Positions 1-10,532 of a stretch of DNA of 64,000 bases are shown here, one piece after another. The stretch comes from DAORHV01 sp964448405 (GTDB lineage Bacteria > Patescibacteriota > Gracilibacteria > Peribacterales > Peribacteraceae). Position numbers and translations under genes: made by a program. Under the pieces are notes generated by a model, which did no database searches, was not told the origin of the DNA, and was given only the letters and a program-made list of their open reading frames with translations. Positions within the stretch are counted from its first letter, which is position 1. Each line of letters opens with the position of its first letter. Location: the NCBI GenBank assembly GCA_964448405.1, contig CAYUVW010000003.1:1-64000 (forward strand), in the 5' to 3' direction.

Positions 1-2395
1 ACAAGAAGGACAGCTGCCCGCTATCAGGTTTCTTTTTCGTCTGCTTGGGTGCCTTGGGAACCGGCGCTGACGCAGCAGCCCTGACCGACGCTGCGGACGG
101 AGCAGCGGGCATGCCAAGTGTGTCCAGGTAGGCTCGGATTTGTTTGCCATACCCCTTGGTACGCAGGCGTTCATCTAGATAATCGGCAATGGCATCTGCA
201 GTGCGGTGTTTGCAGAACGTGCGCAGCAGGCGAAACAGGCGATGCATGAGGCGCGGCAACGAATATTCGCCGAACGGATCGCGGAACCTGCCTGCACGAC
301 GACCGATGACGGCGTGTGACGGATGGTCGAATGGCAGCGTTTGGACCAGCAAGCGGTCCACCGTATTCGGCGGAAGCTCGAAGGTTTCGTAGGACCACGG
401 CGTGAGAACCAACACTGCCGGTGCGGGTGCCGCGGCGAATTCGGCCTGCATTCTCCCCTGTCCGCCGTTAAATCCCTGGCAGATGAGCGTTACACCCTCC
501 TGCTCCAAGCGCAGTGCGTGGCGCACGAACACATCTTCAATAATGCGCTTGCTGCCAACGAGCAGCACCGTCTTGCCGGTAAACGTGCCGGCAAACAACG
601 CCTGGAGCCCCATACCCTCGGTGAACACGATGTCCGGTCCGCCTTGCGAAGCGTCTGGCACTGCGACGATTGTCGTCTTCATGCCCACTGCCAATATTGC
701 GCCGAGCGTCTTGGCACTGCCGGGCGGAATCAGCAATGCCGTCGGGTAGGCATCGAAGAGTTGTTCTTTCAGCACGACGGCAATGTCCTCGGGGACCGAC
801 TTCAGGTGGCGGCTGCCGTCCTGAAACACTTCCATCCACGTAATGCGTCCGTGCAGATTTTCCGGAGTAAGGATGCGGGCGATGTTCTCCAGGTAGTGCA
901 GCACGCGGGCGGCGACGCCGGATTGCATGAGTTGCTCAATAATGTCACGCAAGCCCTCGGCTTCACGACTATGAATGTCGGCATCCACCACATACCGCAA
1001 ATCGGTGCCGGCACACGTTTTCTCCAACCAAATTTCCAAGAGATCGACCAATTTTGTCAGTGTGGCGTCACCTGCGGCACCTGCACGCAACGGCGCCACC
1101 GGGCAGTACCAGCCGAATGCGGTAGTGGCGGTGTCTTCCAGCATGGACGCGTCGTCGATGACGATTTCACAATTCTTCCCGAGCAATGCCGACTTGTCCT
1201 CGGCGAGTTTCAGTAGCTCTTGGTGATCCACCACGACCGTCGTAGCATCGTTGGAAACCTGTTTCAGGTACGCCTCCTCGCCTCTTGCGCAGGCCAACTT
1301 GCCGGTCCACACCGAGTGTTCGTCACCGTGCAGCGGGATCTGCGCACGCACCGTCGGTGCGTAGAGCTTTAACTTCATCGCCAGCGTGCACTCGTCTTCC
1401 GTGAACGCCTCCTGTTTCAAGAATGTTTCGCCTGCAGCAGGACGTAAAACGAGTTCAGGCGGATACAGCACGCACGCACCGTCGGGGACGCCGAAGCGAC
1501 GGACCCAGGCTTCGATGTTCTTTACGGCGACCCAGCGCTGCCACGGCAGGTCGCGACCTGCGTGGCGCTGCTTACTCTTGGCCGATGGACGCATGCAGCC
1601 GAGGACGAACTCTGGCTGCAGCCCTTCTTCCACCAGCTGCACGGAACCGATTGTTGGAGTAATCGCGACGCTGATATCGGCATGTGCAGATGCGTCTTTC
1701 ACCACGCCGCGCTTTAGCCATTGCGGACGACTCTTGCCCACGGACTCACTTGCCAAGCCTTCGAACAACATGCGGTACCCGGCCGGCGAACGAGCGGCGA
1801 TGCTGGCAATGTCGGCGCGCGCGTCGGACGGCAACTGCAACAACCGCTCCCAGCAATGTGACAGTAGCTCGAGCGTGGCATGTACGTCGCCAAGCGCACG
1901 GTGCTTAGGTTCGTGGTTCAGCTTCAAGATTTCGCTCATGTACCCCAGCGAGTAGCTGGAGAGTTCCGGGAACACGATGCTGGCCAGCATGGACGTATCG
2001 ATCCATGGCTGTGCGGACAAATCCCAACCCTCGCCTTTCAGCATGCTGATGTCGAAGCGCACGTTCTGGCCCACAATGAGGGTGTCCGACGTCACCATCG
2101 CCGAAATTTTGGGCAAGATGTCGGCAAACGCCGGCTTACCCTTCAGGTCTTCGTTCTTAATCTGCGTGATGACCTGCACGTGCGGAGGGATCTCGCCCGG
2201 AATAGACAGCAATTGCTCGTACGTCTCCACAACCTTGCCGCCCTTCACGTCCACGCAGGCGTATTCGATAACGCGGTGCGTACGCGGAACAAAGCCCGTC
2301 GTCTCGGTATCCAGCACCAGTAATGGAATGCTTGGCAACTTCACCCGCGCAGCATAGCGGAGTACGCCCACTACCGCAGGGGAGAATTCGGGCAT
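1..2395 (-). CDS. DinG-like protein: DnaQ-type exonuclease fused to a degenerate XPD/DinG helicase (3' end outside window)
   Basis: The 798 visible residues run off the window's left edge. An N-terminal DEDD exonuclease is intact: ExoI LVLDTETTG (about residues 25-33), ExoII VGQNVRFDISML (about 107-119) and ExoIII HRALGDVHATLELL (about 165-176). The rest follows the DinG layout (FLKQEAFTEDE near 325, VVVDHQELL near 390, TLPFDHPSH near 688). However, no GxGxGK(T/S) Walker A is present, the DEAH box reads IDDASMLED, the Fe-S cysteines are missing, and the terminal QGxGRxIR motif reads LFRLLRTF. Staphylococcus aureus DinG is a known case of a DinG acting as a nuclease. I infer a 3'-5' exonuclease with no helicase activity. 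It is the last visible gene of the nusA operon. Confidence 0.85.
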   Translation of the reverse strand, partial: MPEFSPAVVGVLRYAARVKLPSIPLLVLDTETTGFVPRTHRVIEYACVDVKGGKVVETYEQLLSIPGEIPPHVQVITQIKNEDLKGKPAFADILPKISAMVTSDTLIVGQNVRFDISMLKGEGWDLSAQPWIDTSMLASIVFPELSSYSLGYMSEILKLNHEPKHRALGDVHATLELLSHCWERLLQLPSDARADIASIAARSPAGYRMLFEGLASESVGKSRPQWLKRGVVKDASAHADISVAITPTIGSVQLVEEGLQPEFVLGCMRPSAKSKQRHAGRDLPWQRWVAVKNIEAWVRRFGVPDGACVLYPPELVLRPAAGETFLKQEAFTEDECTLAMKLKLYAPTVRAQIPLHGDEHSVWTGKLACARGEEAYLKQVSNDATTVVVDHQELLKLAEDKSALLGKNCEIVIDDASMLEDTATTAFGWYCPVAPLRAGAAGDATLTKLVDLLEIWLEKTCAGTDLRYVVDADIHSREAEGLRDIIEQLMQSGVAARVLHYLENIARILTPENLHGRITWMEVFQDGSRHLKSVPEDIAVVLKEQLFDAYPTALLIPPGSAKTLGAILAVGMKTTIVAVPDASQGGPDIVFTEGMGLQALFAGTFTGKTVLLVGSKRIIEDVFVRHALRLEQEGVTLICQGFNGGQGRMQAEFAAAPAPAVLVLTPWSYETFELPPNTVDRLLVQTLPFDHPSHAVIGRRAGRFRDPFGEYSLPRLMHRLFRLLRTFCKHRTADAIADYLDERLRTKGYGKQIRAYLDTLGMPAAPSAASVRAAASAPVPKAPKQTKKKPDSGQLSFL

Positions 2396-2400
2396 GGTTT

Positions 2401-2426
2401 GCCGCGCCCCCTTGTGGGGACGCGGC
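2401..2426 (-). promoter_or_regulatory. GC-rich hairpin just 5' of the DinG-like start codon
   Basis: On the minus strand an 11-bp stem (GCCGCG + TCCCC, one G-U) with an ACAA loop ends 5 nt before the ATG at 2395. It fills most of the 38-nt gap to the upstream gene. No T-run follows, so a translational or processing element is as likely as a terminator. Confidence 0.5.
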
Positions 2427-2433
2427 GTTGCAG

Positions 2434-2919
2434 TTATGAGTCAGTGGTCACACTTGTGCCCTCGATGCGCGTGAGACGGATTTCGCGTTCACCGACATTC
2501 AGGCGAACCCACAGGTCGAGACCTGCGTCGCAGACATCATTCTCGATCCGCACGTGTACCACCTTCTTTTTGCGCGAGATGGCGACCGGGATGAGACGTT
2601 CGCCGTCGTGCTGCCGCCACATGTTCACATCTGCGAGTCGGAGGAAGACGTCGTGCAGCAGGAACGCCGCGCGCTCGCCTTGCTTCCGAATCAACAAGAT
2701 GCGGACGCCGTCGACCTTTAGTTCGACGCTTTGCGCCAATGCCATGACAAGCGTGAATTTCATCCCAAGCCCTGGATACACCTCAGTACCATCGATGCTG
2801 ATACGTTCCGCCATCTGACTGACTCCGCACTGCTGCAGCCCCCATTCGCGAAAATATTTCGCGATGCCTATGGAAGCTGCAGCGTGAGGAAAGGGGTACG
2901 ACAAAGAGCGGTCGAGCAT
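2434..2919 (-). CDS. hypothetical protein between nusA and the DinG-like gene
   Basis: 161 residues, no family recognised. The start at 2919 was chosen because GGAGG lies 7 nt upstream, one of the few convincing Shine-Dalgarno sites in this window. An in-frame ATG at 2958 lacks one. The protein is soluble, with no signal peptide or membrane segment; its second half is beta-rich with a basic RKKK stretch near residue 125. It lies 97 nt after nusA and 38 nt before the DinG-like gene on the same strand, suggesting co-transcription. Function unknown. Confidence 0.6.
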   Translation of the reverse strand: MLDRSLSYPFPHAAASIGIAKYFREWGLQQCGVSQMAERISIDGTEVYPGLGMKFTLVMALAQSVELKVDGVRILLIRKQGERAAFLLHDVFLRLADVNMWRQHDGERLIPVAISRKKKVVHVRIENDVCDAGLDLWVRLNVGEREIRLTRIEGTSVTTDS

Positions 2920-2968
2920 GGTAATGCCTCCACGCGGCATGTCAATTTTTTTGTACATTGGACAATCA

Positions 2969-2998
2969 AAAGCCGCGCCCGGTGAGGAGCACGGCTTT
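2969..2998 (-). terminator. stem-loop downstream of nusA
   Basis: A 10-bp stem (AAAGCCGTGC / GCGCGGCTTT, one G-U) with a 10-nt loop lies 18 nt after the nusA stop. The 3' arm ends in TTT but is followed by TGATTG rather than a U-tract, so termination is probably partial. Confidence 0.45.
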
Positions 2999-3016
2999 GA
3001 CCTGTATTGCGGAGTA

Positions 3017-4219
3017 TTAGGCGGCTGCCTCTTCGCTCTTCTTCGGTTCTTCGACCGGAGCCTCGACTGCAGCAGCTTCGGAGGCGGGCGGGTTCAGAAT
3101 GGCAACCGGCACGTCCTCGCCGCGCAGTTCGGCCAGCTTGGCCTTGAAGGCGGGCAGTTCCTCGTAGTTGTACATGTCGAGCTCGAAGCCGGTGAGCTGG
3201 GTGGCCAGGCGGATGTTCTGGCCCTTCTTACCGATGGCCATGGGGCGCTGCGCCTCTTCCACGAATACGGCTGCACGCTTCTTGATAACGCGGCCCTCCT
3301 CGTCGTTGTGCTCCTGATCATTCACGATGATAACGGCCGAAATGGACGCCGGCTGCAACGCGGTCGAAATCAGTTTAATGGCGTCATCGGACCACTCGAT
3401 CATATCCACGCGCTCGCCGTTGATTTCTTCCATGACGGCCTGGATGCGCACACCCTTCTGGCCCACACAGGCACCGATGGGATCGATACGCGGGTCGCCG
3501 CTTTTCACGGCAACCTTGGAGCGCATGCCGGCGTCGCGGGCGATGGCCATGATCTGCACGTCGCCGTTGCGGATTTCGGGGATCTCGAGTTCGAGCAGTT
3601 TGCGCACCAGGCTGGCGTGCGTGCGCGAGATGCGCAACTGCGGACCTTTGCCGGTCAGCTCGACCTTGTCGAGGTATACGCGGATGCGCTTGCCCGTGTA
3701 GTAGTGCTCGCCGGGGATCTGCTCGCGCCACGGGAGAGAAACGGTCATGCCTTCCACTTCGAGCGTGACCCAGTTCGGTTCGACCTTGGTAACGCTAGCG
3801 GTGAGCAATTCGTTCTCGCGGTCCTTGAACATTTCGAACAGCGACTTCTTCTCTACTTCCTGGAGCTTCTGGATAATCACCTGCTTGGCGGCTTGGGCGG
3901 CAATGCGTCCGTAGCCGACCGGCGTGACGTCGATTTCGATTTCGTCGCCTTCCTCGGCATCGGGCTTCACTTTCTTGGCGTCCTTCACAGACACCTCGAA
4001 GTTCTCGTTCAGGACTTCTTCCACGACTTCTTTCACCAGGATGACGCTCGGCATGTCCTGATCCTCGCGCAGCACAATGCGGATTTCCTGCTCCTTGTTG
4101 CCGTAGTCTTTGCGGTAGGCGGTGGCGATGGCGAGTTTAACGGCCTCGAGGACGTCCTCGGGCTTCACGTTTTTCTCGGCGCAGATCTGGTTAATGGCTG
4201 CAATGAATGACGCTTTCAT
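3017..4219 (-). CDS. nusA: transcription termination/antitermination factor NusA
   Basis: 400 residues. NusA binds RNA polymerase and nascent RNA to modulate pausing, termination and antitermination. The N-terminal polymerase-binding domain (about 1-130) opens MKASFIAAINQICAEKN. An S1 domain follows (about 133-200), then KH1 with DPIGACVGQKGVRIQAVMEE (about 246-265) and KH2 with AIGKKGQNIRLA. The C-terminus is a short Ala/Glu-rich tail, without the acidic repeats of proteobacterial NusA. The start at 4219 is where family similarity begins; an upstream in-frame start would add 23 atypical residues. The leader is pyrimidine-rich with no Shine-Dalgarno. It heads an operon with 2434-2919 and the DinG-like gene. 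Confidence 0.97.
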   Translation of the reverse strand: MKASFIAAINQICAEKNVKPEDVLEAVKLAIATAYRKDYGNKEQEIRIVLREDQDMPSVILVKEVVEEVLNENFEVSVKDAKKVKPDAEEGDEIEIDVTPVGYGRIAAQAAKQVIIQKLQEVEKKSLFEMFKDRENELLTASVTKVEPNWVTLEVEGMTVSLPWREQIPGEHYYTGKRIRVYLDKVELTGKGPQLRISRTHASLVRKLLELEIPEIRNGDVQIMAIARDAGMRSKVAVKSGDPRIDPIGACVGQKGVRIQAVMEEINGERVDMIEWSDDAIKLISTALQPASISAVIIVNDQEHNDEEGRVIKKRAAVFVEEAQRPMAIGKKGQNIRLATQLTGFELDMYNYEELPAFKAKLAELRGEDVPVAILNPPASEAAAVEAPVEEPKKSEEAAA

Positions 4220-4297
4220 AGGATGAAGGGAAAGAGAATGATCCGGGAAGGCCACCACTCCGTTAAACGGACTAGTGAAGCTACTCAAATCATACGT

Positions 4298-4326
4298 ATT
4301 GTACGGGTCTAGTGGGCTTTACGCAA
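4298..4326 (-). promoter_or_regulatory. probable nusA promoter
   Basis: The -35-like TTGCGT (4321-4326), a 17-nt spacer and the -10 TACAAT (4298-4303) are followed by a leader of about 70 nt. Spacing is ideal; the -35 matches 3 of 6 positions. Confidence 0.5.
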
Positions 4327-4353
4327 GGAAAAGAGCTTCCTTCGGCCCTCTTT
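4327..4353 (-). terminator. weak terminator after glycosyltransferase gene
   Basis: Immediately after the TAG stop at 4354-4356 the minus strand reads AAAGAG, a 12-nt loop, then CTCTTTTCC. A 6-bp stem with a short T-run is modest evidence. Confidence 0.35.
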
Positions 4354-5661
4354 CTATACTCGCATGGGTTCCCTGAATGCTTCGATGGCATCCGACGGCT
4401 GTACTTCGCTAGGGCGGATGTCCGGCGTCGGATAGCGCGACAAGATGTTGGCGCGCAGCACGTCGGCGTTGCGCACGACCGGGAAGTTTTCCGCGTCAAA
4501 ATCCAATGTGATGCCGGCGAAATGCGCGGCGCGGCGGAACCAGCTCTGCACCGTTTCGGCGTTGGCCGTTTCGTGCAGGCGGAAGAATTTACACACCATA
4601 GCGCGCAGTTCACGCGTGAGCGCGGCGACGAATTCCGGCGAATCCGCGCGCGGCGACTCAGCCGGGATGATGGCGTTCGGGTCGGCGTGGTACAACGCGG
4701 CGACATCGCCGGGTTTGCCGAAATTCCGATAGGAGGCCGATACGGGCTCACCGGTAGCCATGGTAGTCATTTGGCGGCGCGCGTCGGTGACGATGGTCGC
4801 CAGATGCCGCGGCAGCAGGGCCACCTCCAGGCCCGGCGTCTTCACGATGCCCAGGTACAGATGGCGGTGCTCGCTGATGCGCGCATTGGGGTGGCCGCCG
4901 GCGCGGATGTAGTCACGAACGCGGAACGCGGAGTTGCCGCCGCGCATGGTAGCGGGGTGGTGCGGATGTTTGGCGCGATAGACCATTTCGAACATCTGGG
5001 ACGTGCGATGGGCGGCAAGCAAAACATGATCGTTCTGAAAGTCTTCGCGCGGCAGGTCGATGAAGCCGGTGGCGCCGCCCAGGCTCGGATTCTTAGCGAA
5101 CGTGGTCGCAATCGTGTCGATGTATTCGGGTGTCGCGTCGCGGCCGTCGGCATCGTTCGTCACCAACACCAGTTCGCCCGGGTCGGCGTGGCCGCTGGTA
5201 AGTGCACGACGGATGGTCAGGGCCGCCAGGTCGCGGCGGATGCGTCCGATCTGACGCTCTCCTTGGACGTAGTTCGCGCTAAAGATGTTGATAGGCACCG
5301 GCGATCTGTCTTGGGCGGTCAGCGCGTCCCACATCGCGTCGGAATTTTCCAGGTCGACGCCGTCCGGCCCGTTGATGAGAACATCGATCTCGAATGGCGT
5401 GCCGCGTCCGAGCGCGGACTGCCGTGCGTACAAATCCAGCGTGTTGCCGAGCGCGCGTTCGGAAAAGAGCGCGGGAATGTTCACGGCCACGCGGCACTGC
5501 GGATCCATGAAACCGCGCGTCATGCCGGCCGACTCGATGCCGCGCAGGCGCTTCATTGGGTTGCCGGAGTACTTGGATTGCATGAACGCGTCGATCTCCT
5601 CGAACGTGAGCGGCTGCAAGGCATCGGCGGGCTTCGATGTTGGAGATGATCCCTGTTTCAT
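4354..5661 (-). CDS. putative glycosyltransferase (GT-A/GT2-like fold)
   Basis: 435 residues. The central part resembles a nucleotide-sugar transferase: LVLVTNDADGRD (DxD-like, about residue 165), then GGNSAFRVRDYIRAGG and ISEHRHLYLG, matching the acceptor region of GT2 enzymes. The classic N-terminal VSVIIPxYN is replaced by FEIDVLINGPDGVD, so the family call is tentative. No signal peptide or clear membrane helix is seen. The start at 5661 is supported by a TAGGAT hexamer 10 nt upstream; an in-frame ATG at 5700 would precede it. It follows another glycosyltransferase, suggesting surface glycan synthesis. Confidence 0.6.
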   Translation of the reverse strand: MKQGSSPTSKPADALQPLTFEEIDAFMQSKYSGNPMKRLRGIESAGMTRGFMDPQCRVAVNIPALFSERALGNTLDLYARQSALGRGTPFEIDVLINGPDGVDLENSDAMWDALTAQDRSPVPINIFSANYVQGERQIGRIRRDLAALTIRRALTSGHADPGELVLVTNDADGRDATPEYIDTIATTFAKNPSLGGATGFIDLPREDFQNDHVLLAAHRTSQMFEMVYRAKHPHHPATMRGGNSAFRVRDYIRAGGHPNARISEHRHLYLGIVKTPGLEVALLPRHLATIVTDARRQMTTMATGEPVSASYRNFGKPGDVAALYHADPNAIIPAESPRADSPEFVAALTRELRAMVCKFFRLHETANAETVQSWFRRAAHFAGITLDFDAENFPVVRNADVLRANILSRYPTPDIRPSEVQPSDAIEAFREPMRV

Positions 5662-5671
5662 GAAGGCCGCG

Positions 5672-5677
5672 ATCCTA
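5672..5677 (-). promoter_or_regulatory. -10 element for the 4354-5661 gene
   Basis: TAGGAT on the minus strand, 10 nt before the ATG. It sits beside the loop of an imperfect hairpin (CGATC/GATCG plus GGCC/GGCC). Confidence 0.4.
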
Positions 5678-5730
5678 AAGATCGGGCCGCTTTCATGCAA
5701 AGAATTCTCGACCTTCCGCCGGTTCAGCGC

Positions 5731-6594
5731 TTACCTTGGCCCTACAATCCCCTCCAAAAAAGCGCGCCGATGCTTACCGGCCATGTCTGGGAAGCATGAC
5801 AGGATTCGGTACGCCAGCAACCTCCAGCCGCTGGGAACCCGGTCGAAGTCCGGCACACGTTGTTTGATCAGTACCGCCGAGCGGCCCAATGTGCGCATGC
5901 GTTCGAGAGATTGCTCCAGCGTGACGTGGTGATAATGCAGTGCACGAGCGGCAGGGTTGTACAAGAGCGGCACGCCGGCCTTCTGCAACCGCATCCCCCA
6001 CTCGATATCCTCCCAACCGTACAGTGTGATGTCGCTGCGGAACGGATGCGCTTTGGCCACGACGGTGGGCAGGCTGATGTGGCTGGTATACGTAAAGAGA
6101 TGTTGGCGCGCAGTCGGGATTTCTTTGCCTGCAAAGGCCGCAAGCATCGGGTAGCCGAATTGCCAACCAGACTGCTCCAGCCATGTCATAACCGGTGTAA
6201 TGCCGCACTCCGGGTCCCAGGTTGTGAATCCGAGCAGGGCTCCGCCGGGCTGCATGGGACGGGCGTGCTTTTCACAGGCGTCGGCATCCAACAAAATGTC
6301 ATCGCCGATGAACAAAACGCGCGCCGCTGTCGCCACCGCGACACCGGCGTTCCGCGCGCTACCCTGTTGCGACTTGGGGATTTCCAGAAATTTGAACGAG
6401 GCCAGCGACGGCGACGGCCCGTCTTCGGTTTGCTTGATGTGCTGAATAAGTTCCGCGGTCTTGTCGTCGTGTCCGTCACTGACCACGATGACTTCCAGAT
6501 TCTTCGCAATGGCCTGTTTCTCCAAACGATCCAGGCATTTCAGCAGGATGTCGGCGCGCCGGTAGGTGGGGATGATGACCGAAAGGACGGGCAT
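5731..6594 (-). CDS. family 2 glycosyltransferase
   Basis: 287 residues, a compact single-domain GT2. It opens MPVLSVIIPTYRRADILLKC. The nucleotide-binding VVSDGHDD follows near residue 40, the DxD-like region is LFIGDDILLDADA (about 90-102), and the catalytic/acceptor motif is YGWEDIEWGMRLQKAG (about 205-220), typical of GT2 enzymes with a conserved ED. It transfers a sugar from a nucleotide donor at the cytoplasmic face; donor and acceptor cannot be read. The start at 6594 has a TATAGT hexamer 7 nt upstream. It is divergent from tsaB and upstream of a second putative glycosyltransferase. Confidence 0.88.
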   Translation of the reverse strand: MPVLSVIIPTYRRADILLKCLDRLEKQAIAKNLEVIVVSDGHDDKTAELIQHIKQTEDGPSPSLASFKFLEIPKSQQGSARNAGVAVATAARVLFIGDDILLDADACEKHARPMQPGGALLGFTTWDPECGITPVMTWLEQSGWQFGYPMLAAFAGKEIPTARQHLFTYTSHISLPTVVAKAHPFRSDITLYGWEDIEWGMRLQKAGVPLLYNPAARALHYHHVTLEQSLERMRTLGRSAVLIKQRVPDFDRVPSGWRLLAYRILSCFPDMAGKHRRAFLEGIVGPR

Positions 6595-6601
6595 GGGTTC
6601 C

Positions 6602-6618
6602 ACTATAGCTGGTAGGCT
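6602..6618. promoter_or_regulatory. opposed -10 elements in a 30-bp divergent intergenic region
   Basis: Minus strand: TATAGT (6602-6607) ends 7 nt before the glycosyltransferase ATG. Plus strand: extended TGG-TAGGCT (6610-6618) ends 6 nt before the tsaB ATG. Both predict leaderless or nearly leaderless transcripts; both promoters must reach into the opposite gene. Confidence 0.55.
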
Positions 6619-6624
6619 CTGTCT

Positions 6625-7263
6625 ATGCGCACCTTGTATATCGACCTGGCCGGAGCAGAACGTGTGTTCGCATTGGTACAGGACGACACTGTTATCGGCA
6701 CCGCGCCGGTGGAGGATCACCGGGCCGAGGAAAAATTGATGCCGGCCATCGATGCGTTGCTGAAAGACGCCAGCTGGAACCGCGAAGACCTCAACCGCGT
6801 CGCGGCGGTCACCGGACCCGGCGGCTTCATGACCATCCGGGTGGAAATCAGTTTGGTAAACGCCATCGCCTACGCGCTGAAAATCCCGGTCGCGGGCATC
6901 CATTTGAGTGACGTGTGGCATGCCAGGGTTGCATGCACGACTGCAGCTCGAAGCCTGAAGCCTGAAGCCTGTGATTGCATTTGGCTGCACTCGACCAAGA
7001 AAACCCACGCCTTCGTGCGCGGCTTTGGAACACTTGCACAACTCTGGCCCGAAGCAGTGCTGGCACCCATCGACGAAATCGCATCAACTGTTCCCAGTGG
7101 AGCACTCTGGATGGGCGAGTTGATTCCTGAGCACGTAGCCGCATTGCCCGGCATCAAGCGAATCGAAAACCCGAAGCCACTGGAAAAGGTTCTTCCTGGA
7201 ATACTTTCCGGACTCACGTACGAAGAGAAAACACTCCTTCCCTGGTACGGCCGCGGAGCGTAG
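6625..7263 (+). CDS. tsaB: tRNA threonylcarbamoyladenosine biosynthesis protein TsaB
   Basis: 212 residues, normal TsaB length. TsaB is the inactive-paralogue partner of TsaD in the complex that installs t6A at position 37 of ANN-decoding tRNAs. The ASKHA fold shows MRTLYIDLAG at the N-terminus and AAVTGPGGFMTIRVEIS near 70-86, matching the family motif GPGSFTGLR with M-T in place of T-G. The C-terminal half is divergent, as is normal for TsaB. It is divergent from a glycosyltransferase and upstream of secA. The t6A enzyme Sua5/YrdC is encoded at 53.3 kb. Confidence 0.85.
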   Translation: MRTLYIDLAGAERVFALVQDDTVIGTAPVEDHRAEEKLMPAIDALLKDASWNREDLNRVAAVTGPGGFMTIRVEISLVNAIAYALKIPVAGIHLSDVWHARVACTTAARSLKPEACDCIWLHSTKKTHAFVRGFGTLAQLWPEAVLAPIDEIASTVPSGALWMGELIPEHVAALPGIKRIENPKPLEKVLPGILSGLTYEEKTLLPWYGRGA

Positions 7264-7310
7264 CCTTGTCCGGAGCCAACTGGTATCCTGAACACCCTTC
7301 CTAAATTCGC

Positions 7311-9983
<2,673 letters not shown>

Positions 9984-10012
9984 TGCCGCGTTACAATGAA
10001 TTCTTCGGGTGT

Positions 10013-10044
10013 GGGAGAGAATGGCTGTACTGCCACTCTCTCCC
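10013..10044. terminator. hairpin between convergent secA and a small membrane-protein gene
   Basis: An 8-bp stem GGGAGAGA/TCTCTCCC plus an inner TGGC/GCCA stem with loop TGTACT. No U-tract on either strand; position between converging genes suggests a bidirectional terminator or 3'-end stabiliser. Confidence 0.5.
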
Positions 10045-10052
10045 GCATGCTC

Positions 10053-10334
10053 TCAGAACAACAAGCCGATACCAACTGCCGCGCTTAGCACCGCTCCTGC
10101 GGAAATAATTGCCATGAGCAGGAATGCGCGTACCACCTCTGACTGCCACTTCTCCTCCTCGCGGAGCTCAATTTCCTCGAGAAGCGAGCGACTTTGCTGG
10201 GCATCAATTTTGCGCCTGAAAATCTCCCAGAGTAAGAAGTGGAAATAGGCCTTCGTGCAGGAAAACAGCAGCGCATGCACACCGAGACAAAGCACGCCCA
10301 CATACAGCATCTGCTTCACGGCCGCCCCCTTCAT
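10053..10334 (-). CDS. small two-helix membrane protein
   Basis: 93 residues from the ATG at 10334 (MKGAAVKQMLYVG); a TTG start 33 nt upstream is possible but less likely. Two hydrophobic segments (about 8-30 and 72-92) flank a strongly charged segment containing LLEEIELREEEKWQSE, predicted to be a short cytoplasmic or coiled-coil hairpin. The C-terminus ends in the membrane. No family recognised. It converges on secA and is divergent from holB across an AT-rich spacer. Confidence 0.55.
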   Translation of the reverse strand: MKGAAVKQMLYVGVLCLGVHALLFSCTKAYFHFLLWEIFRRKIDAQQSRSLLEEIELREEEKWQSEVVRAFLLMAIISAGAVLSAAVGIGLLF

Positions 10335-10369
10335 GGTCGACGTTGGAAGTAAGAGCAATGTCAGCAACA

Positions 10370-10516
10370 GGACCGGGCACCCCGGTCCAACTGACGTCTA
10401 TAGGGTAATTTCACGGACAGGAATGTCAATTATATATTACAAATAGAGAATAATTTCTCTTTCCATGTTAAAAATTTCCCTTGAAAGTACGTCAATACGA
10501 CATGCGGCAGTTGTTG
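10370..10516. other. AT-rich divergent spacer with a perfect hairpin
   Basis: GGACCGGG-CAC-CCCGGTCC (10370-10388) is a perfect 8-bp stem with a 3-nt loop, upstream of the small membrane-protein gene. The rest (10389-10516) is AT-rich and holds a second palindrome AGAGAA-TAAT-TTCTCT (10445-10460) that could be an operator. No gene is seen. Confidence 0.4.
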
Positions 10517-10522
10517 TAGAAT
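10517..10522 (+). promoter_or_regulatory. -10 element for holB
   Basis: TAGAAT, 10 nt before the ATG at 10533. It overlaps an earlier in-frame ATG (10521), which argues that 10533 is the true start. Confidence 0.45.
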
Positions 10523-10532
10523 GACGCTCTCC

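Noticed and set aside
2918..4210. 430-codon open frame antisense to nusA
   Set aside because: Shadow of nusA in a high-GC region; no start signal and no recognisable fold.
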